This document shows positions 19,471-28,021 of a stretch of 64,000 bases of DNA, one piece after another. The stretch lies in contig JAOADW010000034.1 of assembly GCA_026417115.1 (NCBI GenBank), forward strand, positions 1-64,000, given 5' to 3'. A model generated the notes under the pieces. The model was not told the origin of the DNA. It saw nothing but the letters and a program-made list of their open reading frames with translations, and did not search any database. This DNA comes from Rhodocyclaceae bacterium. Lineage in GTDB: Bacteria > Pseudomonadota > Gammaproteobacteria > Burkholderiales > Rhodocyclaceae. How positions within the stretch are numbered: the first letter of the stretch is position 1; each line of letters opens with the position of its first letter. The position numbers and the translations under genes were made by a program.

Positions 19471-20237
19471 AACCGTGGCTGTGGGCGGCGACGCTTCTCG
19501 TCTATGCTTTTCTCTATGTGCCATTGGCCATCGTCGCGCTTTTCTCGTTCAACGATTCGCTGCTCAACGCGCAATGGGTCGGCTTCACGCTCGACTGGTA
19601 TCGCAAGCTGTTCGCCGACGAGGCAATGCTCACTGCCGCTGCCAATTCGCTTTTCATCGCCTTGCTGTCCTCTTCGATCGCTACCGTGCTCGGCGCAATG
19701 GCTGGCATCGCCATGCACCGTTGGCGCACCCGCTGGCTGCCCCTGCTCGTGATCACGCCGGTGGCGATGCCCGAGATCCTGCTTGGCGTCTCCTTACTGC
19801 TCTTTTTCCGCCAAGTGCTCGATCTCACGCTCGGCTTCTTCTCGATCTTGATCGCCCACATCACCTTCTCGATTGGCTTCGTCGCCATCGTGGTGCGCGC
19901 ACGGCTCGCCGGCATGGACGAAAGCCTCTTCGAAGCAGCGCGCGACCTCGGCGCCACCCCGTGGCAGACCTTTCGCCACATCACCCTGCCGCTGATCCTG
20001 CCTGCCCTCACCGCTGGTTTTCTGATGAGCTTCACCCTTTCGATCGATGATTTCGTCATTACCTTCTTCGTCGCGGGCGTCGGCGTCACGACGCTGCCCT
20101 TGCAGATCTACTCGATGATCAAGGTAGCCGTCAGCCCCGAAGTCAATGCCGTTTCGACGCTTCTGATGGCGCTCACGGCTACCCTGATCTTTTTCGCCAC
20201 GCGCCTCGCGCCAGAGCTCCTCAAGGGGCAACGATGA
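19467..20237 (+). CDS. potC: Spermidine/putrescine ABC transporter permease
   Basis: 256 residues, six membrane segments, EAA loop FEAARDLGATPWQTFRHITLPLILP and the typical TM region SIDDFVITFFVAG of PotC. The start overlaps the potB stop as ATGA, showing translational coupling. It forms the second half of the membrane channel for polyamine import. Confidence 0.93.
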   Translation: MKPWLWAATLLVYAFLYVPLAIVALFSFNDSLLNAQWVGFTLDWYRKLFADEAMLTAAANSLFIALLSSSIATVLGAMAGIAMHRWRTRWLPLLVITPVAMPEILLGVSLLLFFRQVLDLTLGFFSILIAHITFSIGFVAIVVRARLAGMDESLFEAARDLGATPWQTFRHITLPLILPALTAGFLMSFTLSIDDFVITFFVAGVGVTTLPLQIYSMIKVAVSPEVNAVSTLLMALTATLIFFATRLAPELLKGQR

Positions 20238-21289
20238 AGCTCGGCTGGCTTGCTTTGTTTTTTTGGTTTGCGCTGGCGCAGGCCGAAGACGTCCTCTACC
20301 TCTACAACTGGAACAATTACATCGGCGAAGAGACGCTTGCGCGTTTCGAGGCGCGCTGCCGCTGCCGCGTCAAGCAGGATTACTACTCCGACAATGAAGA
20401 GATGCTCGCCAAGCTCGAAGCCGGCGCGGAGGGATATGACATCATCGTGCCAACGGGCAATGCCGTCGAATCGCTGATTCGGCGCGGCGCTTTGCGACCG
20501 ATCGACAAATCGCGCCTGCCCCATTTCGAGAACGTCAAACGCGAATTTCGCGATCTCTGGTTCGACCCCGGCAACCGTTACTCGGTGCCCTACGCAACGT
20601 CAATCACCTTGCTCGGCTACAACATCGAAAAAATGCGAGAGCTCAACCTCCCCACCGACACCTGGGCGCTCATTTTCGAGCCGAAATATCTCGCCAAGAT
20701 CAAGGGCAAGGTGACGGTGCTCAACTCGCAGCGTGAGCTGATGGCGGCGGCGATGAAGTATCTCGGTCATTCTGTGCACACCACCGACATCGCCGCCTGG
20801 GAAGCGGCCAAGCGCTTGATCCTCGCCGCCAAGCCCTATTGGGCGACCTTTTCCAATAGCACGTATATCAAGGATTTGGCCATTGGCAACATCTGGGTCG
20901 CCCATGGTTACTCCAATGACATGTTCCGTGCGCGCGCCGACGCCCAGGCGGCAGGTCGCCCATTCACCATCGGCTTCTCCACGCCGAAGGAGGGCGCAGT
21001 GCTCGCCGTTGACAGCTTCGTTTTGCACAAGAGCGGGCGGCGTCCCGACCTGGCGCACCGTTTCATCGATTTCATGCTCGAAGGCGAAAACGCCGCTGAC
21101 GTTTCGAACGTGATCGGCGCCGGCAACACCAATGCCGCGGCCATGCCCTACATCAAGCCTGAGATCGCGCGCGAGCCCGCGATCTTTCCGCCGCCAGAAA
21201 TCCTCGGCCGGCTCGAAATGCTGCGCGATTTCGACCCCAAAATGCGGCGGACGCTTGCGCGCATGTGGACGGAGATCAAAGTGCGCTAA
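20234..21289 (+). CDS. potD: Spermidine/putrescine-binding periplasmic protein
   Basis: 351 residues with a short signal peptide (MKLGWLALFFWFALAQA). The mature start EDVLYLYNWNNYIGEETL is the hallmark of PotD/PotF proteins, and GYDIIVPTGNAVESLIRRG and VPYATSITLLGYN follow as expected. It captures polyamines for PotABC. The start overlaps potC as ATGA. Last gene of the pot operon. Confidence 0.94.
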   Translation: MKLGWLALFFWFALAQAEDVLYLYNWNNYIGEETLARFEARCRCRVKQDYYSDNEEMLAKLEAGAEGYDIIVPTGNAVESLIRRGALRPIDKSRLPHFENVKREFRDLWFDPGNRYSVPYATSITLLGYNIEKMRELNLPTDTWALIFEPKYLAKIKGKVTVLNSQRELMAAAMKYLGHSVHTTDIAAWEAAKRLILAAKPYWATFSNSTYIKDLAIGNIWVAHGYSNDMFRARADAQAAGRPFTIGFSTPKEGAVLAVDSFVLHKSGRRPDLAHRFIDFMLEGENAADVSNVIGAGNTNAAAMPYIKPEIAREPAIFPPPEILGRLEMLRDFDPKMRRTLARMWTEIKVR

Positions 21290-21347
21290 ACGCCTTGGCG
21301 ATGACATAGAATGAAGCCTCCATGTGCCGACCACGAAGGAGCCTCCC

Positions 21348-21629
21348 ATGAGAAAGACCCTCGCTGCCATTACTCTCGTCTTCGCCAGCTCTGTCGCATT
21401 CGCCGATGCAAAAAGCGAGTGTGAGGCCAAAGCCGTCGGCAAGGACGGCAAACCGCTCGCCGGCGCCGCGCGCTCCTCCTTCATGAAGAAATGCATGTCG
21501 GAAGCGACCGCTGAGATCCATGCAGCATGCGAAGCCAAAGCCGTGGGCAAGGACGGCAAACCGCTCGCCGGCGCCGCGCGCTCTTCCTTCATGAAGAAAT
21601 GCGTCGCCGAAGGCAGTGCGGCGAAGTAA
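21348..21629 (+). CDS. PsiF-repeat family small exported protein
   Basis: 93 residues with a signal peptide (MRKTLAAITLVFASSVAFA) followed by two nearly identical 25-residue units, CEAKAVGKDGKPLAGAARSS plus FMKKC. This is the PsiF repeat; E. coli psiF is phosphate-starvation inducible but its function is unknown. The ATG at 21348 is preceded by GAAGGAGCC, better than the track start eight codons upstream. It lies 58 bases behind potD and converges with ttcA. No PHO box was seen in front. Confidence 0.85.
   Translation: MRKTLAAITLVFASSVAFADAKSECEAKAVGKDGKPLAGAARSSFMKKCMSEATAEIHAACEAKAVGKDGKPLAGAARSSFMKKCVAEGSAAK
21420..21602 (+). repeat. Internal tandem duplication in the PsiF-like gene
   Basis: Two 75-bp units (21420-21494 and 21528-21602), 108 bases apart, differ at only a few bases (for example GTCGGC/GTGGGC and TCCTCC/TCTTCC). 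The near-identity at silent sites points to recent duplication or gene conversion rather than ancient repeats. Confidence 0.85.
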
Positions 21630-21630
21630 A

Positions 21631-22512
21631 TCAGCGCCCCTCGACAAACGCCGCCCGCGCGGGCGGCACCTCCGTGTCGAAGGCGATATCGCCATCGGCG
21701 CGGGGTTCGCCGTCCGCCCGCAGATGCACGAAATCGTAAAGCCGCGCATCCAGGAGGTGTGAGGGCGCCACATGGGCCAGCGCGCGGAACATCGTCTCGA
21801 TGCGCCCGGGATATTTTTTCTCCCATTCTTTGAGCATGCGGCCTACTGCTGCGCGTTGCAAGTTGGGTTGGCTGCCGCAGAGATTGCACGGAATGATGGG
21901 GAAATCACGGATTTTCGCCCAGGCGGCGAGATCTTCTTCCGCGCAGTAGGCGAGCGGCCGGATCACGATGTGCCGGCCGTCGTCCGAGACAAGCTTGGGC
22001 GGCATCGCCTTGAGCTGGCCGCCGTAGAAGAGATTGAGAAAGAAGGTGGCGAGAATGTCGTCGCGATGATGGCCGAGGGCGATCTTGCTGGCGCCGAGCT
22101 CGCTGGCGACCCGATAAAGGATGCCGCGGCGCAGCCGCGAACAGAGCGAACACGCGGTCTTTCCTTCCGGGATCACGCGCTTGACCACAGCATAGGTGTC
22201 TTCTTCGACGATGCGATAAGGCACGCCGCGTTCTTCGAGATAACGCGGCAGCACCTCGGCCGGAAAACCAGGCTGCTTCTGGTCGAGATTGACAGCGACG
22301 AGCTCGAATTTGACCGGCGCGCGGGTCTTCAACCCCAACAAGATGTCGAGCAAGCCATGGGAATCCTTGCCGCCCGAAAGCGCGACCATCACCAAATCGC
22401 CATCCTCGATCATCCGGAAATCGGCGATCGCCTGCCCAACCTGGCGATAGAGCCGCTTGGCGAGCTTGTTGGCCTCGAATGAGGCCTTGTGGAAGGCTTT
22501 GTAGGTCGTCAT
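21631..22512 (-). CDS. ttcA: tRNA 2-thiocytidine(32) synthetase TtcA
   Basis: 293 residues. The PP-loop [12 protein letters not shown] activates C32 of tRNA with ATP; the cysteine pairs [10 protein letters not shown] and CNLCGSQ are those that hold the Fe-S cluster and sulfur in Ttc[18 protein letters not shown] is also characteristic. Start chosen at the ATG that overlaps the upstream stop (ATGA) and has GAGGGGTGTC in front. Last gene of a six-gene minus-strand operon. Confidence 0.95.
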   Translation of the reverse strand: MTTYKAFHKASFEANKLAKRLYRQVGQAIADFRMIEDGDLVMVALSGGKDSHGLLDILLGLKTRAPVKFELVAVNLDQKQPGFPAEVLPRYLEERGVPYRIVEEDTYAVVKRVIPEGKTACSLCSRLRRGILYRVASELGASKIALGHHRDDILATFFLNLFYGGQLKAMPPKLVSDDGRHIVIRPLAYCAEEDLAAWAKIRDFPIIPCNLCGSQPNLQRAAVGRMLKEWEKKYPGRIETMFRALAHVAPSHLLDARLYDFVHLRADGEPRADGDIAFDTEVPPARAAFVEGR

Positions 22513-22997
22513 CGACACCCCTCGGGCATCCACGCGAGCGCATAAAAGAGCGCAATCGGCAGAAAAATCGCCAAAGCCCCATAGATATGCTTGAAGAACC
22601 GCACGGAAGGTGGCTCGGGAACTGGCAGCAGCGCCATCTCTTGAGGCAACAATGCGCCGCCGTGCCCCAGACGCGCGCCAGTGTCTTCGTCATAACAGCC
22701 CAGCGTCTTTTCGAAGCCGATCATGCGTTCGATGGTTCGCGCATAGAGGCGGAAGAGCATACGCACGAGCATAAAGCCTACGACTGCGAGAAAAGCGGCG
22801 ATGATCAGCGCGGCGACGCGCTCGAAATGGACGGCCCGCTCCGAAGAAAACGCATAGGCTACAAACCCCAGGACAATGGGCACGATGAGGACATTCGTCT
22901 GCACTAACAACGCTTCGTAATGACGCGCCCATTGCTCGGCTTCTGCATAGAGCTGCCGCACCAGCGCCTGTCCCTCCGCGCTTTTTTCCTTCGTCAT
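22509..22997 (-). CDS. Conserved-looking three-helix membrane protein of unknown function
   Basis: 162 residues. A charged, probably helical N-terminus ([20 protein letters not shown]) precedes two hydrophobic helices ([15 protein letters not shown] and [18 protein letters not shown]) and a third near the C-terminus ([19 protein letters not shown]). The loop between helices 2 and 3 is hydrophilic and probably cytoplasmic. I do not recognise the family. It overlaps the genes on both sides by ATGA junctions, between the pteridine reductase and ttcA, so it is translated together with redox and tRNA-modification enzymes. The track ORF start is further upstream in antisense-like sequence and was rejected. 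Confidence 0.72.
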   Translation of the reverse strand: MTKEKSAEGQALVRQLYAEAEQWARHYEALLVQTNVLIVPIVLGFVAYAFSSERAVHFERVAALIIAAFLAVVGFMLVRMLFRLYARTIERMIGFEKTLGCYDEDTGARLGHGGALLPQEMALLPVPEPPSVRFFKHIYGALAIFLPIALFYALAWMPEGCR

Positions 22998-23734
22998 AGA
23001 TGCGCCGTCCTCCCGCCGTCGACGTTGATCGTCTGCCCTGTCACATAAGGGGCGTCGAAAATCAAAAACCGCACGGCCTTCGCAATATCCTTCGGCGAGC
23101 CGATGCGTTTCAACAAGGTGTGCTCGATGATCGCATGGCGCTCCTCCGGCGGAAAATCGATGGTGTTTTCCGGCCATTCGATGGCGCCCGGCGCCACGGC
23201 ATTGACGCGCACGTCTGGCGCCAGCTCGATGGCGAGCGCGCGCGTCAAGCCCGACAAGCCTGCTTTGGCGAGGCAATAAACCGAATAACCTTTGAGCGGA
23301 CGCTCGGCGTGGATGTCCGTGATGTTGATGATCGTTCCCTGTGTCTCTCGTAGATGCGGCGCGGCTGCTTGCGACAAAAACAGCGGGCCTTTCAGATTGC
23401 TGCCCACGAGTTCGCTCCAGGCATGCTCGTCGATGCGCCCGAACGGCGTTGCGAAAAAACTCGACGCATTATTGACCAACGCGTCCAAGCGGCCGAAATG
23501 CGCGACTACCGCTTCCACGAGCGCCGGCAAAGCCTGGGTATCCACCAAATCGCCGCGGAATGTCGCCGCCGATCGCGGGCGCTCTCGATTGAATACGCTC
23601 GCCAGCCGCTCCGCCTCTTCGCTCGACGAGCGGTAATGCAGCGCAATGTTGGCTCCCGCGGCGAAGAGCGTGCGCGCGATTTCCGCGCCTACTCGCCTGG
23701 CCGCGCCTGTGATCAAGACAACGTGCGCCGTCAT
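22994..23734 (-). CDS. Pteridine reductase (short-chain dehydrogenase/reductase)
   Basis: 246 residues. [15 protein letters not shown] is the TGxxxRxG motif of pteridine reductases rather than the common TGxxxGxG, and it selects [20 protein letters not shown] and YCLAK (Tyr-x3-Lys catalytic pair) complete the SDR active site. It probably reduces dihydropterins such as dihydromonapterin or folate derivatives. Start overlaps the rutE-like stop (ATGA). Confidence 0.87.
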   Translation of the reverse strand: MTAHVVLITGAARRVGAEIARTLFAAGANIALHYRSSSEEAERLASVFNRERPRSAATFRGDLVDTQALPALVEAVVAHFGRLDALVNNASSFFATPFGRIDEHAWSELVGSNLKGPLFLSQAAAPHLRETQGTIINITDIHAERPLKGYSVYCLAKAGLSGLTRALAIELAPDVRVNAVAPGAIEWPENTIDFPPEERHAIIEHTLLKRIGSPKDIAKAVRFLIFDAPYVTGQTINVDGGRTAHL

Positions 23735-24321
23735 TCGATGCGACACGCCTCTGCAAACGACAGGCGCGGATTGCGCGGAAAGAGCTTGGCGGGGTCGCCG
23801 TGTCCGAGATTGACGAGAAACACGGATTTCACGGAGGTGCCCGCGAAGAAAGCGGCATCGACGAGCGCCTTGTCGAAGCCGCCCATCGGCCCGCAATCCA
23901 GACCCAAGGCGCGCGCTGCGAGGATCAGATAAGCGCCCTGCAAGGCGGCATCACGCAAGCTCGTCTCCTCGATCAGCGCTTCATTGCCGACGAACCAGGA
24001 ACGGGCATCGGTGTGGGGAAACAAATAAGGCAGCTTTTCATAAAAGGCGAGATCGCGACCAATGATCACCGTCACGGGCGCGGCCATCGTCTTCTCGACG
24101 TTGCCATGAGCAAGCGCCGGCCTGAGCTTTTCCTTCGCCTCCTTCGACTTCACGAAGACGAAACGGGCTGGACAGCCGTTGGCCGCCGTCGGCCCCCATT
24201 TGAGAAGATCATAAAGGGCGCGCAACGTCTCGTCGGAAATCGGCTCCGGAAGAAAGCCATTGTGCGTGCGTGCAGCGGTAAAAAGCTGAGCCTGCGCAGC
24301 GAGAGAAAGCGGCGTGCTCAT
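23731..24321 (-). CDS. rutE: Malonic semialdehyde reductase/nitroreductase family protein
   Basis: 196 residues. FMN-dependent nitroreductase fold with [41 protein letters not shown] near the N-terminus and DCGPMGGFD later, which match RutE/YdfG-type malonic semialdehyde reductases. No other rut pyrimidine-degradation gene is nearby, so the physiological substrate is open. Coupled to tcdA upstream and the pteridine reductase downstream by 4-base overlaps. Confidence 0.8.
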   Translation of the reverse strand: MSTPLSLAAQAQLFTAARTHNGFLPEPISDETLRALYDLLKWGPTAANGCPARFVFVKSKEAKEKLRPALAHGNVEKTMAAPVTVIIGRDLAFYEKLPYLFPHTDARSWFVGNEALIEETSLRDAALQGAYLILAARALGLDCGPMGGFDKALVDAAFFAGTSVKSVFLVNLGHGDPAKLFPRNPRLSFAEACRIE

Positions 24322-25112
24322 GGCGCGGTGCTCCTTTTGTCACGGGAAGCAAGCAGTATACCGAGCGCGCGTGCCGCAGCCGCGAGGCCGAAGGCCGCCG
24401 TCACCGTCATCGCCGAACCAAGGCCCGCGCAATTGAGCCCATGCAGGCCCGCCGGATGGTCGTCGATTTCGCAGGCGGCGTTTGGCCTGACGAGGGCTTC
24501 CGGCGAAAACACGCAGGGTACGCCAAAGGCGGCATGAGGCGCGCGGGGAAAGCCATGGTCGCGACGCAGCGCCGTCCTGAGCTTCGCACATAACGGATCG
24601 CCATGGGTCGCCGCGAGGTCCGCGCAGCGAATCTGCAAGGGGTCTTTCTTGCCGCCTGCCCCACCCGTGGTCACGATCGTTTGCCCCATGCGCACGCAAT
24701 GCGCGATCAGCGCCGCCTTCGCACGCACCGCGTCGATGCAGTCGAGCACGAGCGATTGCGGAGGAACGAGCGCCGCGACATTCTCGGGGGTAATGAAGTC
24801 CTCGACGAGAAAGACCCTGCATTGCGGATGAATTTCGGCGATGCGCCGACGCATGGCCTCGACTTTCGCCATCCCGAGGGTCGATTCCAGCGCATGGGCC
24901 TGGCGATTGATATTGCTCTCCGCCACGTGATCGAGATCGATCAAGGTAAGCGCTCCCACGCCCGAGCGCGCCAACGCTTCCGCCGCCCACGATCCCACGC
25001 CGCCGAGGCCGACCACGCAGACATGTGCGGCGGCAAGTCGCATAAGGCTGCCTTCGCCATAGAGCCTTTCGATGCCGCCAAAGCGGCGCTGGGGCGCCAT
25101 TTCATGCGTCAT
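24318..25112 (-). CDS. tcdA: tRNA threonylcarbamoyladenosine dehydratase
   Basis: 264 residues, E1-like/ThiF fold. [21 protein letters not shown] binds [16 protein letters not shown] and [12 protein letters not shown] are E1-like motifs, and the C-terminus has a hydrophobic helix as in TcdA/CsdL. It cyclises t6A37 in tRNA. Start at [19 protein letters not shown] fits the family; the track start overlaps the preceding gene. Second gene of the operon that ends in ttcA. Confidence 0.92.
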   Translation of the reverse strand: MTHEMAPQRRFGGIERLYGEGSLMRLAAAHVCVVGLGGVGSWAAEALARSGVGALTLIDLDHVAESNINRQAHALESTLGMAKVEAMRRRIAEIHPQCRVFLVEDFITPENVAALVPPQSLVLDCIDAVRAKAALIAHCVRMGQTIVTTGGAGGKKDPLQIRCADLAATHGDPLCAKLRTALRRDHGFPRAPHAAFGVPCVFSPEALVRPNAACEIDDHPAGLHGLNCAGLGSAMTVTAAFGLAAAARALGILLASRDKRSTAP

Positions 25113-25120
25113 GAGTCTCC

Positions 25121-26044
25121 TCATTCGACGTCGATGCGTCTCACACACAATCGTCCGCGCCCATCATAGTAAAGCCAATGGAGGCGGCCTGCCGCATCGA
25201 CCGTGAGCGGAGCGAAGATCTCTATGGTTTCCTTGCTCGAAGGCAGCCGCACCTCTTTGAGCGTCTCGCCGCGCGGTGAAAGCGCCAAGAGCCGCTCGCT
25301 CTGCCGCCGCCCTTTTTCGAAACGACCGACGAGCCAAATGCGCTCGTTGCGATCGAGCCAAAGGCCATGAATCAAGGCCAAGCCGGGCAAACGGAAAGCC
25401 AGCGTCTTCCCTTCGGCAAACCTGCCTTGCGGATACAGCGTCAGCTCCAAACGGTCGCGCGCGAGCCAGAAGTCTACCGGCAGCCGGCCATCGGCGCTGA
25501 AACCCGCGGGCACCCCGATAGGGCTTACCGGACTGCCCTCGGCATCGGTCATGCGGAGCGCACGGCGCCTCCCTGAAGCGGTCGCGAGTTCGAGCCAGAT
25601 CCCCTCCCAACCAGGATAAGCCACCGCCCTCACGGCCAATACGGCGCCTGGCTCATCGATGTGCTTCGCGCTCAGCGGAAGGCGAGACAAAATCTTGCCG
25701 TCGGCCTCCAGGATGGTCAATTCGCGGCGAACCCAGAGATCGAGCAGTGCAAGGCGGCCATTGGGCAACACCGCAAAGGCTTCATCGCTGTCGCGTTCGA
25801 GCGCGATCACAGAAATCGCGCCGCCCCCGAACACCTGGATGCGGCGATGAAGCGCATCGAGCAAGTAGAGCCGATCGCCATGCGCATGGAGGCCGCGGGG
25901 TCCCTCCGGATTCGCTTCGGGCTGCCGAACGACGCCGATCTCGCCCAAGCCTGCGCCGGCAGGAAAACAAAGATCCTCCCCCGCGCGCCCCTCGGCGGCG
26001 ATGGCGAACACGCTGAAGAAAAGACAAGCCCACTTGCGGTGCAT
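25121..26044 (-). CDS. Exported propeller-like protein of unknown function
   Basis: 307 residues with a signal peptide (MHRKWACLFFSVFAIAAEGRA). The rest is made of repeating short beta units with NHL-like phrases (GLHAHGDRLYLLDALHRRIQVF, LPNGRLALLDLWVRRELTIL, HGLWLDRNERIWLVGRF), so a periplasmic beta-propeller is likely. No catalytic motif is visible. First gene of the tcdA-rutE-pteridine reductase-ttcA operon, eight bases before tcdA. Confidence 0.65.
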   Translation of the reverse strand: MHRKWACLFFSVFAIAAEGRAGEDLCFPAGAGLGEIGVVRQPEANPEGPRGLHAHGDRLYLLDALHRRIQVFGGGAISVIALERDSDEAFAVLPNGRLALLDLWVRRELTILEADGKILSRLPLSAKHIDEPGAVLAVRAVAYPGWEGIWLELATASGRRRALRMTDAEGSPVSPIGVPAGFSADGRLPVDFWLARDRLELTLYPQGRFAEGKTLAFRLPGLALIHGLWLDRNERIWLVGRFEKGRRQSERLLALSPRGETLKEVRLPSSKETIEIFAPLTVDAAGRLHWLYYDGRGRLCVRRIDVE

Positions 26045-26107
26045 GGCTGAAACAGGCGCGTCTTATGCCATCATAGGGCCCTCTTCCCCCTTTGAATCTC
26101 GATCATC

Positions 26108-26554
26108 ATGCGATCCGTCCTGCTCTTCCTTCATTACGCGGGCGCCATCATATGGATCGGCGGCATGTTTTTCGCCCATTTCTGCTTGCGCCCAGCAGCG
26201 CTTGAACATCTTACGCCGGAACATCGTTTGCCCCTGTGGCAAGGCGTCCTTTCCCATTTCTTACCGCTCGCGGGCCTGGGCGTCTCAATGCTCGTGATCT
26301 CGGGCGTCATGCTCCTTGCGTCGGTGGGATTGGACGCGGCGCCAATCGGCTGGCAGGTCATGGCAGCCGTCGGCGCGCTGATGGCCGCCCTCTATTGCCT
26401 CGTCGCCTTCGTCTTCTTCCCGGCTTTCTCGCTCCAATGCATACATTCCGACTGGGTCAAGGCGGCCGCGGCGCTCGACCGCATCCGGCGCCTCGTGCTC
26501 ACCAATCTCGCCTTGTCACTCGTCGTGCTCACGGCCGCCACCGCCAGTGGATGA
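26108..26554 (+). CDS. CopD family membrane protein
   Basis: 148 residues, four membrane helices. The N-terminal LLFLHYAGAIIWIGGMFFAHFCLRPA, with His in the first helix and the WIGGMFF signature, is typical of the small CopD-like integral membrane proteins. A role in copper or haem handling is only suggested by family. Six bases before the MidA-like gene, so probably cotranscribed. Confidence 0.8.
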   Translation: MRSVLLFLHYAGAIIWIGGMFFAHFCLRPAALEHLTPEHRLPLWQGVLSHFLPLAGLGVSMLVISGVMLLASVGLDAAPIGWQVMAAVGALMAALYCLVAFVFFPAFSLQCIHSDWVKAAAALDRIRRLVLTNLALSLVVLTAATASG

Positions 26555-26560
26555 CTTCAG

Positions 26561-27724
26561 ATGTCCATCCTGCCCGAACCCACCCCAGAGGGAAAAGCCA
26601 TCAGTCAACAACTGGTCGGCGCGATCGCCGCAACGATCCGCCGCGCCGGCGGCTGGATCTCCTTTGCGGAGTACATGCAGATGGCGCTCTACGAGCCCAG
26701 CCTCGGTTATTATGCGAATGACCTCGCGAAATTCGGCGACGCGGATGCGGGTGGCGATTTTCTCACCGCACCCGAGATCACGCCGCTGTTCGCTGGCGCG
26801 CTTGCGGAGCAGATCGCCCAGATCTTGGGCGCGCTCCCCGCGCCCGTGTTGCTCGAGGTAGGCGCCGGCACTGGACGGCTTGCGGCAGACCTTCTGCTGG
26901 CCCTGGAAACGAAGCGGCGCCTGCCCGCCCAGTATGCGATCCTCGAAGTCTCCGCGACGTTGCGCGCGCGGCAAGAAAAAACCCTGCGCGCAAGCGTCCC
27001 GCATTTACTGGATCACGTCATCTGGCTCGAGCGGCTGCCCGAGCGCTTTTCGGGCCTCGTGCTCGCGAACGAATTCCTCGATGCGCTGCCCACCCATGCC
27101 GTTGCCTGGCGAGAATGCGGGCTCATGGAGCGAGGGGTCGCTTTCGACCCCCAAACGGGTTTTCTCTGGAAAGAACGGCCAGCCCCTTCCCATTTGTCCC
27201 GCATCATGGCCGCGCTGGCGGTCGCGCCCTATTACGAAAGCGAAGTCAGCCTCGCTGCGCGCCATTGGATCGCTGCTTGGGGCACGCGCCTGGAACGCGG
27301 AATCTTGCTCTTGATCGACTATGGCCTGCCTGCCCACGAGCTCTATCATCCGCAACGCCAGCGTGGCACGCTCCGTTGCCATTACCGTCAGCATACGCAC
27401 GAAAACCCTTTCTGGTGGCCGGGGCTTTCCGACATCACGAGCCACGTCGACTTCACCGCCGTGGCGGAAAGCGGTTATGAGGCAGGCCTAGACGTGCTGG
27501 GCTTCACCAATCAGGCAAACTTCCTGATCGATTGTGGTCTTGGCGAATTGCTCGCCGAGCGCATGCGACGCGGCGGCCAGCAGTCGCTGCGCGCCCATGC
27601 CGCCGTGCAAATGCTCATTTCCCCGGCGGAAATGGGCGAGCTCTTCAAGGTCATTGCGCTCGGCCGCAACCTGCATCTGCCGCTCATCGGTTTTACGCGC
27701 GCCGACCGCCGTCATGCGCTATGA
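26561..27724 (+). CDS. SAM-dependent methyltransferase, MidA/NDUFAF7 family (DUF185)
   Basis: 387 residues. Family motifs: ISFAEYMQMALYEPSLGYYA at the N-terminus, GGDFLTAPEITPLFAGALAEQ, the SAM-binding VLLEVGAGTGRLAADLL, and VLANEFLDALPTHAV. Eukaryotic NDUFAF7 methylates an arginine of complex I subunit NDUFS2; the bacterial substrate is not established. Probably cotranscribed with the CopD-like gene. Confidence 0.9.
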   Translation: MSILPEPTPEGKAISQQLVGAIAATIRRAGGWISFAEYMQMALYEPSLGYYANDLAKFGDADAGGDFLTAPEITPLFAGALAEQIAQILGALPAPVLLEVGAGTGRLAADLLLALETKRRLPAQYAILEVSATLRARQEKTLRASVPHLLDHVIWLERLPERFSGLVLANEFLDALPTHAVAWRECGLMERGVAFDPQTGFLWKERPAPSHLSRIMAALAVAPYYESEVSLAARHWIAAWGTRLERGILLLIDYGLPAHELYHPQRQRGTLRCHYRQHTHENPFWWPGLSDITSHVDFTAVAESGYEAGLDVLGFTNQANFLIDCGLGELLAERMRRGGQQSLRAHAAVQMLISPAEMGELFKVIALGRNLHLPLIGFTRADRRHAL

Positions 27725-27733
27725 GCGCCGGCG

Positions 27734-27946
27734 TCAAAGCGCAAGACGATACAGACGCGCAAGAAACCCTTCCACATCGGCAGGCTGTGCTTCCTCTTTT
27801 CTCTCGACGAGCTCGAGGCCAAGCGGCTGCGGCGGCAAACATTCGGCATACATCACCTCTTCCGCGTAGGCCCCGAATTCGTCCCGTTCAGGAGCTTCTG
27901 TGAGCGCTTCTTTTTCACCACTCGCCATATCCATCATGATCACCAT
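27734..27946 (-). CDS. Small acidic protein of unknown function downstream of ampG
   Basis: 70 residues, MVIMMDMASGEKEALTEAPE onward, acidic, ending DVEGFLARLYRLAL, without signal peptide or membrane helix. A very strong ribosome site (GAGGAGGT, six bases from the ATG) argues that it is translated. It follows ampG by 75 bases on the same strand and converges with the methyltransferase gene. I know no family. Confidence 0.6.
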   Translation of the reverse strand: MVIMMDMASGEKEALTEAPERDEFGAYAEEVMYAECLPPQPLGLELVERKEEAQPADVEGFLARLYRLAL

Positions 27947-28021
27947 CTCTCAACCTCCTCTCACGAGGCATATTCAAAATAACGCATGCACCCGAAAAAA
28001 GTTGAGCCGCCCTTGCATTTT

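Noticed and set aside
21650-21667. Perfect 18-bp palindrome GCCGCCCGCGCGGGCGGC
   Set aside because: It lies inside the ttcA coding end (Pro/Ala/Arg codons) and has no U run on either strand, so it is probably chance in GC-rich code.
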